DNA of 64,000 nt from Neostapfia colusana (taxonomy: Eukaryota > Streptophyta > Magnoliopsida > Poales > Poaceae), in the NCBI GenBank assembly GCA_030760725.1, contig JASWHV010000011.1:14471501-14535500 (forward strand), written 5' to 3'. Below, piece after piece: positions 32,401 through 44,284 of this stretch. Below the pieces are notes generated by a model. The model ran no database searches, was not told the origin of the DNA, and saw only the letters and a program-made list of their open reading frames with translations. Numbering within the stretch: position 1 is the first letter of the stretch; each line of letters begins with the position of its first letter. The position numbers and the translations under genes were made by a program.

Positions 32401-33489
32401 CATAGCTCTGCTTATGTCGATTGAGGACCGAGTCGTGTGTGGGCCTATTGAACAAGCTAGAACAGTACCAAAGACCTACCGGCTATATGGGAACCGGGAA
32501 ACCGATGTAACTCGGGTAGCTGGGTATTGAGGCATTGCCTGCCGTTCAGAAGGTAGGCTGAGAGCTCAAGGTGTAAATCGGCTGGCGGCACTACGGATGC
32601 GCGCGCAGAGACCTCTTGCTCGGAATGATAGGACCGGTTCAATATTTGGCTGACGGCTGAAAGGTGGTTGCGTACGACGTCTGTGATGGTTGCTGTAGGC
32701 AACATCGAGTACGGGCGTGCGTGACGGGTTGTTCGGGTAACCCTGCAGGTGTAAATCGATTATAATCACCATCCCTCACGGTCAGTGAGTACCACTTGTT
32801 CACTGTGCCGTGACGTAGAAAGAACAGGCTAGATACATGATAAAAGCTTGCTGATTTGAAATACATACTTTGCTTGTTAATGTCCTGTTGTAGTTTTAGA
32901 GCTAATTAAAGTTCTTTTCAACTTTGGGCAAAGTACATGAGAGAAATGCGTTTCTTGTCTGATTACGGCTCTCTCATGTGCCTTAGCGTAAGGTTCTCCA
33001 CAACCTGCTGCTAAAACTTGAAAGTGAGGTTCCACTAATTAGGCGAGTCCTCTGTAACTTATTTTACCGCATGTAACCTATCAACCTTCATGTAGAAGTT
33101 TCATGTATAGGAGAGACGGGTCAGTCTTGCTGAGCCATCGTTCTCACTGCTTGTGTTTGAAGCTTTTGCAGGGTTTTATGAGGAAGGGACTCCCGAGGAG
33201 GAGACAAAACCCCAGGAGGGGAACCCCGTCGAGTGAGAGTCGTGCACGCTGCCGTGTTAGTGTGTGTGCGTGCTAGCGGGGACACGTTCACGGGCTGAAC
33301 GTGAACTCGATGCATAGTCTACGCCCATGAGTGTAGACTGAACATATTTTGTTGTAAAAATGTTCATACACTGGTTTATGTAATAAAACTTTGCTTCCAC
33401 TTTGTACCTTTGCTGTGTATTATCTGGTGCTGTGCAACGCAGCACCCCTCAGCGTGATCCTGGCTTGACAAGACCATGGGGTCATGTCA
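29425..33489 (+). repeat. 5' LTR of element C
   Basis: 4,065 bp, unusually long. It includes a CA run near 29465-29485, an AT-rich part, a GC-rich block at about 30080-31270 and a second AT-rich part. About 430 bp at 29615-30060 are absent from the 3' LTR. A TATAAATTTT at 32101 is a possible but unproven promoter element. The open frames in it are not supported as genes. Confidence 0.88.
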
Positions 33490-33492
33490 GCG

Positions 33493-33505
33493 TGGTATCA
33501 GAGCT
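33493..33505 (+). promoter_or_regulatory. Primer-binding site of element C
   Basis: TGGTATCAGAGCT lies three bases after the inferred LTR end; it matches the initiator-Met pattern. Confidence 0.85.
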
Positions 33506-34951
33506 CGCTTGAGGTTTAACACACTACAAAGGTCATCTTTTTCAAAAATCCAGTGAGGAACGAGTTAGTAGCCCATCTAAGTGTGTTATTAGTGTATAGA
33601 AAGTGGCATACTAACCTATTTGATTATGTCAGAAAATCGTGCATCTCGGGACGTTTATGTCTTGGGGGGTGCACGTAAGCGCTGTCTACCAGTGCGCACA
33701 AGCTGAAGGGTGGAGCCCCACGGGTGGCAGGTAACCCGACCCGCTTTAATATCCTCTACGACTCTTCATGTTGTTTGAGGTATTCGAGCAACGTTTGTCC
33801 CTGGCGTGCTTCGGGCAATTTGGGAGACCCCGTCACGTGGTCAGTAACATGAACACGTAGCTCAAGGCGTGTTTGGCTCGAGAACATCCGGGCGAGTGAT
33901 GACGGCCGGGTGTATGAACTGTATGGATACTGGGCTCGGTGTGCAGCCAAGTCTGACGATTGTTTGAGTTATCTGCAGGTAGTCTAACCATGAAACGGTA
34001 GATGTGTAGCATTTGTGTGCGAGTGACGCTTAGTGCCACTGAACTAACGAAGCCGGCTAAGTCCAGTATAGGTTTTTTCTTTGTGAGGACGTAGTACCGA
34101 CATGATCTGGTGATGCATCGATGTCACACCCCACTAAATGAGCAACGGCATTGTAAAATAACTCCTTCCCTTAATCTGGATATTCAAAGTTAACAAGTTT
34201 TCAACTTATAGGATACTAAGGACAGAGTCCCCTGTTTTCAGCTGAAATAAGGCTGAAGTTAATCAGAGGTTAGAGGTTGAGTTCTTTCGAGGTTGGGGTC
34301 ATATGATACATTTCTGGAAAGCTTTGGAAGAGCTTACAACTGTTCTGTTGATGTCCAGAGATGTTTCATCCCTTAACCCATCGAAAAATGCAATAGAGTT
34401 GAAACTGTCCAGAAAACAGGGCAGAGCAAACCCTCCCTGTAACCCTCTGTAAGTTGAGTATAACTTCCTGCATAAAAATCCAAAAATTGAAAACGAGGTA
34501 GTTATGGAAAGTTTATGAGATAGGTGACAACTTTGTAACATAAAGTTTCGCCAGATTTGGTGTATAATTAACTGGAATTCTTGGATCAAATCAGTACCTC
34601 AAGCAGGGAGGTGCTGTCCAATTTTCTCCAGAAATTCTGTTAACTTTGACATCTCATAACTTTTGAATCAGGACAAATATTAGGCCAAGAAAATACTTTC
34701 TGGAAAGCTATTGAAGTTAGCTTTAAGTTTGATGTTGAGCTCCAGAATTGGTTTTGCTTTAGCATGGTCTAAATCAGGTTGGAATGGAAACTGGTCAGGG
34801 CTGTCATATTGGACAGCAGATCAACAGTCAAATTTGTTTAAGTTTGAACTATGTTTCCAAATTTTATGAGTTCAATGACATGTTTTATGTTATAACTCAA
34901 TGGTTTACTGTTCAAATAGATATTTGACATTTCTCAAATATGTTTCTACAG
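33506..34951 (+). other. Element C leader
   Basis: About 1.45 kb with no coding evidence. It ends in AATATGTTTCTACAG immediately before the ORF0 ATG, a good 3' splice-site match, so the leader may contain an intron. No donor could be fixed by eye. Confidence 0.6.
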
Positions 34952-35913
34952 ATGACAGCGGATAGACAGTTGGAGAACGGATGGGTGGAATCCCACTGTT
35001 CTCACCACAGCGGCTATCCGGAAGCCTTGAGGCAAATGCTTCGATATTTCGGGTACAGCAAGATGCCGCAGTACTTTGCCAAGGAAGAAGGCGAGGAGGG
35101 GAACAAGATGTGGACGATCCATGTCGAAGTTCCTGCAGGACCTACGCCACCCGGTTGGGCGCCGTTCACCGTTACGGTGAGAGGTAGACAACCGGAGGGA
35201 ATGTGGCAAGTGGCAGCCCGCGACACCATGTGTGTTTCTGCCGGCTACATGTGAGAGCTATGGAGGGCACTCCATACGCGCTCGTTCCGGTGGAGGGATG
35301 AGCTAATCATGTGTGGGAAGGGAGGTACATTGAGGCAACAGATCCGGGTTGCCCAAGGTACAACCCCGAAGAGGTGAACCTCAGCCTCCAGATAAGGGCG
35401 GGAAAGGCCGTGATGGACAGCCAAGCTGTTCATACGGAGTGTCTCACCATGTAGCTCAAGGAGAGCAACAGCCGTGGAGATCATTTTGACAGTGCTCACA
35501 GCGCACTCCGCAATGTTCTCCTTCCGACGATTAGGCGACTGAACAAACAATATAATCAGTTGCATCGTCTGAAGAAGGCGAAGAAGAAAAGCCGGGTCAA
35601 CATCGCGGCTTTGCAACAACAGGTGCAGGCTCTGACCCAGCAGAACGAGGTCCTTACTCAAGAGCGGGACGACGCTATTGAGGAGGGGCAAGGCTGGGAA
35701 GAGGACTACAACAAAGCCATGGACGAGGTGCACGAGTTGTAGGACCTCGTACCTCCGGTAATGGGCATACTGGTGGTAGGTGCCGTACCCGTGGTCTTGG
35801 GTCTTCCGGCAATGGGGGAACCCGAGACGGAAGAGGAGGTTGTAGACCCAGAGCCACCAGCAGAGGTACTGGAGGAGGACGACCCGCAAGAGGTCGAATT
35901 CTACTCCGAGTAG
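34952..35913 (+). pseudogene. ORF0 of element C: dsRBD-like region plus coiled coil, decayed
   Basis: Starts MTADRQLENGW at the ATG after CTACAG and ends with TAG at 35911-35913. The N-terminal part (34952-35254) has LRQMLRYFGY, MPQYF, MWTIHVEV, FTVTVRGR and VAARDTMC, aligning by eye with the F and A ORF0 domains. An indel near 35250 moves the frame. From 35260 (EGTPYALVPVE) the frame runs to 35911 with TGA (35296-35298), TAG (35452-35454) and TAG (35740-35742). The stretch 35560-35740 is a strong coiled coil (LQQQVQALTQQNEVL and on) after a Lys-rich patch, and the C-terminus is acidic (EDDPQEVEFYSE). Between this and gag (35914-36185) I see no gene. Confidence 0.72.
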
Positions 35914-36185
35914 GAGGTTACTGTTGCCAAGTAGGGCAGATGGGTGATGTAACCCAAACTTTTGTAATTGGTGACATGTCGTATAGACAGTAGTGCATGT
36001 ATAGGTAGTGACGACATGAGCACGACTTCTCAGAGACACGATATTAATGTATCTTGTATAAAGTTTATGCTTTATCAATATATGTGAATGTTGTGCACAT
36101 TATTCATGCGTCAATTCAATACCTACTGTTTCATATAGAATTTTAAGTATGACATGTGTTGATCGCTGCTGTTTTGAATTTCAAA

Positions 36186-37616
36186 ATGACTCGTACTCGT
36201 GCCAACCCGGACGTCGGGGGTTCCAGTCAGGGGGGAGAAACCTCCCAACAACCTCCCGAGGACTCCTCGGGACAGCAACAGCAACAACCGCCACCGCCAA
36301 TGGTTACTTTGGCTGACATTGTGGCAGCGATGGCGGGCTCTCATCAGCAGCACATGGAGTTGCTGCAGACCCTCATTACGAATACGTCTCGACCGGAGAG
36401 ACGTCAAGATCGTGAGGAGCGCCAACAGAGCTCCTACTCCAACTTTTTGGCTACTCATCCCCCGGTATTCTCAAGGGCGGATGAACCCCTCGATGTGGAC
36501 AACTGGCTCCGCACGATGGAGATGAAATTCAGGCTGCTCCAAGTGAGTGAGCAGCGCAAGACCCAGTCCGCGGTCCAACAGCTCCAGGGATCCGCGAGTG
36601 CGTGGTGGGCGAACTACTGTGCTTCACAGCCCACTGAGCGAGTAATGACCTGGGCGGAATTATGGATGGCCTTCAGGGCCTATCACATACCGCCGGGTCT
36701 CATGAAGAGGAAGACGCAGGAGTTCTTACGCCTGCAGCAAGGGAGCCGGAACGTGCTGGAATACTCCAGGGCGTTCAATGATCTTGCGCTCTACGCTTCG
36801 TATCACGCCGATACCGACGAGAAGCGGCGGGATCGTTTCTACCAGGGGCTTAACCCGCTCCTGAAAGACAAGCTGGCGATGTTCAATCGAGGCAGCCTCA
36901 ACGATATAATTGATGCTGCGATTGTTCAGGAGGACTCCGGCAAGGAGTTAGCGGCGGCGGAAAGGAAGCGAAGCGCACCGCAAAGCAGCAGAGAAGGAGG
37001 TGGTCCTTCTCAAAAATACCGGATGGTGAATCGCCCACCATCGGGTCCACGCTGGGAGCCACCACAGAGGTCGATGCCATTCCGCAGTCGGCCATATTCT
37101 CCACCGGAATTCAGGCCGGCACTGCCAGTACCACCTCCGCAGCAACAACAGAAGCGGGCGATGCCGCGTGCGTATGCACCTCAGCAGCGCATGCCGGGCT
37201 TTCGTCCCCCAAGCACTGGACCAGCAGCAGCCACATGCTACAAATGTGGTCGTCCAGGACACTTCGCCAAAAATTGTCCTGAGAGACAAGGCGGCGGAGT
37301 TGCACCACAACTTCCGGGGAGGAATCAGCCCCAGAACCCCACAAATGCACGACGGGCAAATCCTAGGCCCGGCACCGTCCACCAACTTGCCATAGAGGAC
37401 GTGCCGGAAGGAGAGTCAATCCTTGCGGGTATGTTCCAACTCCACCAACATCCCGCCATAGTATTATTTGATTCAGGCGCCACACACAATTTTATTAGCC
37501 AAGCTTTCATTGCTAAATACAGCTTGCAAATACTACCCACAGATAGTCCATATTTGATTTGTTCACCGGGTGGGAAGATTTCAGCAAGCATGATGGTTTC
37601 CAAAGTACCGTTATGA
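36186..37616 (+). CDS. gag: Element C Gag and protease N-terminal part
   Basis: 476 open codons from the ATG at 36186; the frame extends upstream to 36156 but without ATG. Residues about 90-230 are a plant retrotransposon Gag capsid (AWWANYC, TWAELWMAF, QEFLRLQQGSRNVLEYSRAFNDLA). A proline/glutamine-rich linker precedes a zinc knuckle CX2CX4HX4C (37236-37277). The aspartic protease active site LFDSGATHNFIS (Asp at about residue 429) is near the end. Translation stops at TGA 37614-37616, and a second TGA follows at 37626-37628, both in the protease. Gag itself is intact and could in principle form particles; it is the only clearly open gypsy Gag in the window. Confidence 0.9.
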   Translation: MTRTRANPDVGGSSQGGETSQQPPEDSSGQQQQQPPPPMVTLADIVAAMAGSHQQHMELLQTLITNTSRPERRQDREERQQSSYSNFLATHPPVFSRADEPLDVDNWLRTMEMKFRLLQVSEQRKTQSAVQQLQGSASAWWANYCASQPTERVMTWAELWMAFRAYHIPPGLMKRKTQEFLRLQQGSRNVLEYSRAFNDLALYASYHADTDEKRRDRFYQGLNPLLKDKLAMFNRGSLNDIIDAAIVQEDSGKELAAAERKRSAPQSSREGGGPSQKYRMVNRPPSGPRWEPPQRSMPFRSRPYSPPEFRPALPVPPPQQQQKRAMPRAYAPQQRMPGFRPPSTGPAAATCYKCGRPGHFAKNCPERQGGGVAPQLPGRNQPQNPTNARRANPRPGTVHQLAIEDVPEGESILAGMFQLHQHPAIVLFDSGATHNFISQAFIAKYSLQILPTDSPYLICSPGGKISASMMVSKVPL

Positions 37617-40600
37617 TTAGCGGGTTGAGTGTACCCTACGTCTCTCATAATTTTAGAGGGACAGAAGGTCGATGTCATATTAGGGATGTCGTGGTTAACC
37701 CGCCACGGCGCTGTTTTAAACATCGTCCTCCGAGTCGTGCATATACATCCAGGAATGCACGGGTCACATTCATTATTTGTGGACAGTTCAGAAATAAAAC
37801 TTCCAAGTGTGTATCAATCCACAACCATCAGATTGGAAGACATTCCAGTAGTCCGTTAGTTCCCTGACGTGTTCCCGGATGATTTACCGGGGATGCCGCC
37901 CGACCGAGAGGTGGAGTTCAAGATTGAACTTGCACCGGGAACCATGCCGATATCCCGAAGACCGTACAAGATGGCGCCCAAGGAGTTGGCTGAACTGAAG
38001 ACCCAGCTAACGGACCTCCTGGAGAAGGGTTTTATTAGGCCGAGCTCCTCGCCATGGGGCTCTTCGGCATTATTCGTAAAGAAGAAAGACGAGACGCTGC
38101 GGCTTTGCATGGACTATCGTCCATTAAACGCCGTAACCATCAAGAACATGTACCCGTTGCCATGGATCGACATGTTGTTTGATCAGTTGGTCGAAGCAAA
38201 GATCTTTTCCAAGATGGACTTAAGATCCGGGTACCATCAAATCAAGATACGGGCTGAGGATATTCCGAAGACGGCTTTCTCGACGAGGTACGGACTGTAT
38301 GAGTACCTGATCATGTCCTTCGGCCTCAGCAACGCTCCAGCTCACTTCATGTATTTGATGAACTCGGTATTCATGCCGGAGCTGGACAAGTTTGTTGTGG
38401 TCTTCATCGATGACATATTGGAATATTCCAAGTCGGAGGAAGAACACAAGAAGCATCTGCGTATAGTCTTGCAACGGCTGCGGGATCACAAGCTATACGT
38501 GAAATTCAGCAAGTGTGAATTCTGGATATCGCAAGTGCCTTTTCTCGGGCATATCATCTCAGCGGAGGGAATCGCTGTAGACCTGAGTAAGATCACACAA
38601 GTGCTGAATTGGAAGTCCCCGAGAACTGTTCATGAGGTACGGAGTTTCCTCGGACTCGTGGGATATTATCGGAGGTTCATTCCGAACTTCTCAAAGATTT
38701 CCAAGCCTATGACAGAGCTGCTGAAGAAGGCTACCAAATATGTTTGGAGTCCAGCATGTGAAGCAGCGTTCAAGGCATTAGTAAAGCACCTGACATCAGC
38801 ACCGGTTTTGGCGCAGCCAGACACAACAAAACCGTTCGATGTGTACAGCGATGCATCCGGCATTGGGCTTGGATGTGTGCTGATGCAAGACCGAAGGGTG
38901 GTCGCGTATGGATCACGGCAGCTCAGAAACCATGAGCAGAATTATCCAACTCACGACTTGGAGCTCGCTGCTGTGGTACTTGCACTTAAAATGTGGAGGC
39001 ACTACCTACTCGGTAACCTCGTACATTTATATACCGACCGCAAAAGCCTCAAGTACATATTCACTCAGAAGGAGCTGAACATGAGGCAGCGAAGATGGTT
39101 AGAGTTGATAAAGGATTACGAAATAGAGATCCATTATCACCCCGGCAAGGCAAACGTAGTGGCGGATGCGCTGAGCCGCAAGTCACACGTCAACAATCTG
39201 ACCATCACACCGTTGGAAGAGAGCGAACCACCATTGCATGTGATTCCAAATGGCGCTCTCTACAACGTAGCTTTGATCCCCACCATCCGTGAAGAGATAG
39301 CGGCAGCTCAGAAATATGACAAGGGCATGTCGCATTTGCGGAGACGTATAGACCATGGGGAACTGAAATGTTTCCGGAAAGACGGAGACGGCGTCCTATG
39401 GTTGAAGGACCGGATCGTCGTACCCCGTAACCTGGAGTTACGGAAGAAAATCTTTGATGAGGCTCACTTGTCAAAGTTTTCTATTCACCCCGGCAGCAAC
39501 AAAATGTATCAGTAACTCAGAAGCAAGTTTTGGCGGACACGGATGAAGCGGGAGATCGCAAAGTACGTGTCCAAGTGTGATACATGTCGAAGGGTGAAAG
39601 CAGATCATATGCGGAAACCGGGACTGCTACAACCACTGGGCATTCCTGCCTGGAAGTGGGAGGATGTGAGCATGGACTTCATCGTCGGTTGACCCACCAC
39701 TTTTCAGAAGCATAATTCTGTGTGGGTGATTGTCGACCGGCTCACCAAAGTTGCCCATTTTATCCCGTTCAACACCAAATACAACGGCAAGAAATATGTT
39801 GATATGTACATCTCACGGATCCTATGCTTGTACGGCGTACCCCGTACCACCATATCGGATCAGGGCACTTTATTTGTGTCCCATTTTTTGGAGCAGCTGC
39901 ACGCTGCGTTGGGGACAAAGCTGATCCGTAGTTCAGCGTACCACCCGCAGACGGATGGGCAAACTGAGCGGGTAAATCAAATTTTGGAAGATATGCTACG
40001 AGCTTGTGCCATCAACCATGGTAAGAATTGGGATGATTACCGTTGGCCGAGTTCTCGTACAACAATGGGTAACAAGCCAGCATCAGGATGGCGCCTTACG
40101 AGGCGCTATACGGGAGAAAATGGCGCACACCACTGAATTGGTGTGAGTCTGGCGAAAGGGTTACCTTCGGGATTGATCTTGTCAACAACGCGGAGGAAAA
40201 GGTTTGGCTAATTCAAGCGAACCTAAAAGCCACACAATCCCGACAAAAACAATATGTGGACCGGAGGAGACGCCCATTACAGTTCAAAGTTGGGGATCAC
40301 GTATACCTACGTGTGTCTCCAATGAAGGGCGTGAACAGATTCGGGGTGAGAGGAAAGTTAGCACCCCGATTCATCGGTCCATTTCAGATTACAGAAAGAT
40401 GTGGATCAGTAGCATACCGGCTGAATTTACCAGAAGCACTTTCCGGTGTGCACGACGTCTTTCACATCTCCCAGCTGAAGAAGTGTCTCAAGCTATCAAC
40501 TACCATCCAGCTGGAGGATGTAGAAGAACTGAAACCAGATCTCACGTATCTGGAGGAACCGGTTCAGATTATTGATGAAAAGTCCCGAACCACACGCAAC

Positions 40601-40720
40601 CGTACGTTGTGGTTCTACAAAGTTCTATGGAGTAATCACTCCGTGGACGAAGCGACATGGGAGAGCGAAGGATTTCTTCACGCTAACTACCCCGACTTTT
40701 TCACGTCGCATATACGGTAA
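37617..40720 (+). pseudogene. pol: Element C pol: protease end, RT, RNase H, integrase, chromodomain
   Basis: Continues the gag frame as far as about 40040. Protease end (VDVILGMSWLTRHGA); TAG near 37858; RT with FIDDI at 38403-38417; RNase H (YSDASGIGLG, DLELAAVV, YTDRKSL, PGKANVVADALSRK); integrase zinc finger and core (WVIVDRLTK, SDQGTLF, TERVNQILEDM). A TAA at 39513-39515 and a TGA near 39690 interrupt integrase. Near 40040 an indel shifts the frame, and 40088-40720 then encodes the GPF module (RFIGPFQITER) and a chromodomain-like end (WFYKVLWSNHS, EATWESEGF). RT and RNase H (37869-39515) are open without interruption. Confidence 0.92.
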
Positions 40721-40783
40721 TTTTTCCACTGTCCTCTCTCTCTCTCTCAATTTTACCTTATAATATCGGGACGAGATTCTTTT

Positions 40784-40796
40784 AAGGGGGGAGGAA
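40784..40796 (+). promoter_or_regulatory. Polypurine tract of element C
   Basis: AAGGGGGGAGGAA abuts the 3' LTR start TGTAAGGG at 40797. Confidence 0.88.
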
Positions 40797-43700
40797 TGTA
40801 AGGGCCTAAGTTTTTGGGCATACATTCAAAGTGTTCAATCACACACACACACTTCATTTGAAGAAACTTGATGAATACATTTGAAGAGCAAGTAAACACC
40901 ATCAACATGATCATTAGGGAATAAACTCACAAAATGCAAAAGTGGTATTTCCCACATGCATCATATAGGGGCTGGGCATATATGATGCATGTTCAAAGAA
41001 CCGACTGAGGACACCGAGTACTGGGGTCTCGGGCTCTCGCCGTGGTCGCCACCGTGCCAGGCCGCCGAGGCCAGCAGCAGCTTGCCGCCCACGCAGCTGA
41101 ACCGCCTCCCTGGGGGTCTAGGCGCCCGAGCCGTCCCCGGTGTTTCTCACCGCAGTTCCAACGACCTCTCACCCAGTAAACCGAAACACCTCGCCGCTCG
41201 GCTGAGCTCTCAGTCCCTCGTCGCCTGGCCGATCCTGCAGTTTTCACGGCAATCTGAGACCATCAGCGGGTGCGCCGAGTCTTCTTGACGCCCTAGCACC
41301 AGTTCCAGACCCTGATCAACCCTTCCCGAGCTCCACCGCGACGTTCTTTCGTTCCCCGGTTCAGCTCGAGCCGCCGTCACGGGGATGACCCGTCCGGCCA
41401 CCACAGACCGCCGTTCTCCGAGCTGTGAATAGCAAAAAGGTTCGCCTTCAGTCCCTCTTTCATTACCGCAAGCCCCGGCGGTGTGACATAAACTACTCAC
41501 GCCGGAATTTCACGATTTTGCGACGGTATACAAAAAGGTTGCCAGGACCGATCCGCAAAATTCATAGTACACACCGCACCACTCATCCTCTCACGGGGGG
41601 AAACACTTCTAGGTGTCCGTACAAGTCCATAGGAGCAGAAACCACGAAGAACCATTGGGAGAAACCACTGTTCTTCGAGTTTTAGGAGAATTCCCGATTT
41701 CTGGCCTAGGTCGCACGGTGACAGCCTAGTACAGCCATTTCCGAGCTCCGTGGAACTCATGTCGATCTTTCCTAGGGTCCACTGAGGCTCGACGACCTTT
41801 TGCTCGATCTTTTGGTATGCTAGGAGGGCCGGCCGACACGGCCGAAGTTCTTTCGAAGCCGCCGCTCGTCGCCGACTATGCGCTGGTGATTTTCATGACG
41901 AGCTGAGCCCAGCATCGTGTTCCCCGGATGGATTTAGGCAGAGGCGACCAAAATCATATAGTTTTGTGCAAGGCAGAGGCCACAGGCGAGCTCTCCAGCG
42001 AGGGGGTCGCGGCGGCCGAGCGCAGGAGGCCGGAGGGTAGACAAAGCCCCCGGTCCCACACGTCAGCGGCAGATATTTTAAAAACCGGGATTCGCTGTGG
42101 CACCTGATCGGGTGCGGCTGCACGCGAAAGATTCCGTAGCCCCGTGTGTCGACCGCTGAGAAGTTGACACGTAGCCCCGGTCCCACGCACAGCGGTTTAA
42201 ACTTTTTCCTGATTTTCAGATTTAGTTCAAATTCCAAACCCACATAACTTTGGCTAGGAAACTCCAAATCGAGTGAACCAAATTTTTTTGGATTCAGCTC
42301 TCTGAGTACTTTCCAGCAAATCAAGTTTCACTTCATGAAAATCTTTAGTTCTCCAGAATTAATTTTTCAAAATTTAAATTGTTTAGAATTTTAATTGGAG
42401 AAACCTTTGGAGGAAAATTCTAAAATTTTTCTGAGATGTTCACCAAAATGTCCCTGAGCTACCATAAAACTTTCAGATCTATTTGAGCTCATTTGATCCA
42501 CCTAATGGTGTGATTAATAAAACTGTTTCAGAGAAAATGGAAAATGTCCAGAAACATTTTCAGAATTTCTCTGAATTTGTTTAACTCATATCTTTAGCTA
42601 GGAACCTTCAAATTAAGTGAGACCAACTCCATTAGAACCCTATCTAGTTCTCAGAAAGTCATGGCTTGTTCCATGAAAATCCCTAGAACACCCTAAGAGA
42701 TCTAATTAAGGTCAAGTACATAATTATTTGTGGAGAGCTCAAATGAGCTTTGCTGCCAATAAGACTTGGCCAAGTCTCTGTTTAGGTTGTATCCAAACCA
42801 CAGTAAAAATTTCAGAGTCTTTGGGTTGGTCTAGTAATACTTATAGTCTTCACAACTTTTAACTTTAATTCAAATGCATCTAAATTGACACATGTTTATA
42901 TTTATGATATGTAGTCACTAAGGTTGAGGAGGAGCCCGAAGTCTTAGACTTCGTCACTCCGGAAGAGCAGCTAGCCTACGACCAAGAGCAGCAAGGCAAG
43001 CTCCGGTTTGCATTAACCCTTTTTATAAATTTTATTGTTTTGAGAACTTACTTTGAGCATCCACTTGTTTCTTGCACTACAGTCTTGTTTGAAACCCAAA
43101 TGTATAGCCAAGAAAACAATGGGTTGGGATTAGGATTAAAAACCCTGTTTAGCTACCGCAATGCTAAGATAGTGTAGGATTTGGTACAAGCCGAGTAGTT
43201 GGAACTACTCGCGAGGATAGGCTAGAGGCACTCGACTCGGGTAAAGATAGCAAATGAAACACATGGCAAGAAAAATGAGACCGAGCGGAGAGTAAGGGCA
43301 GCAGGACTTTGGGGCCTGGGTGCCATAGCTCCGCTTGTGTTGATTGAGGACCGAGCCGTGTGCGGGCCTGTTGAACAAGCTAGAACAGTACCGAAGACCT
43401 ACCGGCTATATGGGAACCGGGAAACCGATGTAACTCGGGTAGCTGGGTATTGAGGCATTGCCTGTCGTTCAGAGGGTAGGGTGAGAGCTCGAGGTGTAAA
43501 TCGGTTGGCGGCACTGTGGATGTGTGCGTAGAGACCTCTTGCTCGGGACGATAGGATCGGTTCAATATTTGGCTGACGGGTGAAAGGTGGTTGTGTACGA
43601 CGTCTGTGATGGTTGCTGTAGGCAACATCGAGTACGGGCGTACGTGACGGGTTGTTCGGGTAACCCTGCAGGTGTAAATCGATTATAATCGCCGTCCCTC

Positions 43701-44284
43701 ACGGTCAGTGAGTACCACTTGTTCACTGTACCGTGACATAGAAAGAACAGGCTAGATACATGATAAAAGCTTGCTGATTTGAAAGACATACTTTGCTTGT
43801 TAATGTCCTGTTGTAGTTTTAGAGCTAATTAAAGTTCTTTTCAACTTTGGGCAAAGTACATGAGAGAAATGCATTTCTTGTCTGATTGCGGCTCTCTCAT
43901 GTGCCTTAGCGTAAGGTTCTCCACAACCTGCTGCTAAAACTTGAAAGTAAGGTTCCACTAATTAGGCGAGTCCTTTGCAACTTATTTTACCGCATGTAAC
44001 CTATCAACCTTCATGTAAAAGTTTCATGTATAGGAGATACGGGTCAGTCTTGTTGAGCCATCGTGCTCACTGCTTGTGTTTGAAGCTTTTGCATGGTTTT
44101 ATGAGGAAGGGACTCCCGAGGAGGAGACGGAACCCTAGGAGGGGAACCCCGTCGAGTGGGAGTCGTGCACGCCGCCGTGTTAGTGTGTGTGCGTGCTAGC
44201 GGGGACACGTTCACGGGCTGAACGTGAACTCGATGCGTAGTCTACGCCCGTGAGTGTAGACTGAACATATTTTGTTGTAAAAAT
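40797..44284 (+). repeat. 3' LTR of element C, truncated
   Basis: Aligns with 29425-33362 of the 5' LTR but lacks about 430 bp near its start and the last about 127 bp. It stops at TTGTAAAAAATG and passes straight into B2 coding (GMDWLSKHN) at about 44285. It is visibly more diverged from its partner than the LTR pairs of D or E; I did not count differences. Confidence 0.88.
40955..40991 (+). repeat. Snap-back inverted filler at a deletion in C's 3' LTR
   Basis: CATGCATCATATA (40955-40967), an 11-base loop, and its exact reverse complement TATATGATGCATG (40979-40991). The 5' LTR has only the left arm; the right arm sits exactly where about 430 bp are missing. Confidence 0.85.

Larger units (their letters stand above)
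29425..44284 (+). mobile_element. Gypsy element 'C' (chromovirus) with truncated 3' LTR
   Basis: 5' LTR 29425-33489, PBS 33493, ORF0 34952-35913, gag-protease 36186 onward, pol to 40720, PPT 40784-40796, 3' LTR 40797-44284. LTRs start TGTAAGGGCC and the 5' one ends CATGTCA, unlike families A and B. The left flank is AATGC (29420-29424). The right duplication is gone because the last about 127 bp of the 3' LTR and adjoining B2 sequence are deleted. The chromodomain-like C-terminus and the integrase sequence support a Tekay-like chromovirus. Confidence 0.9.
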
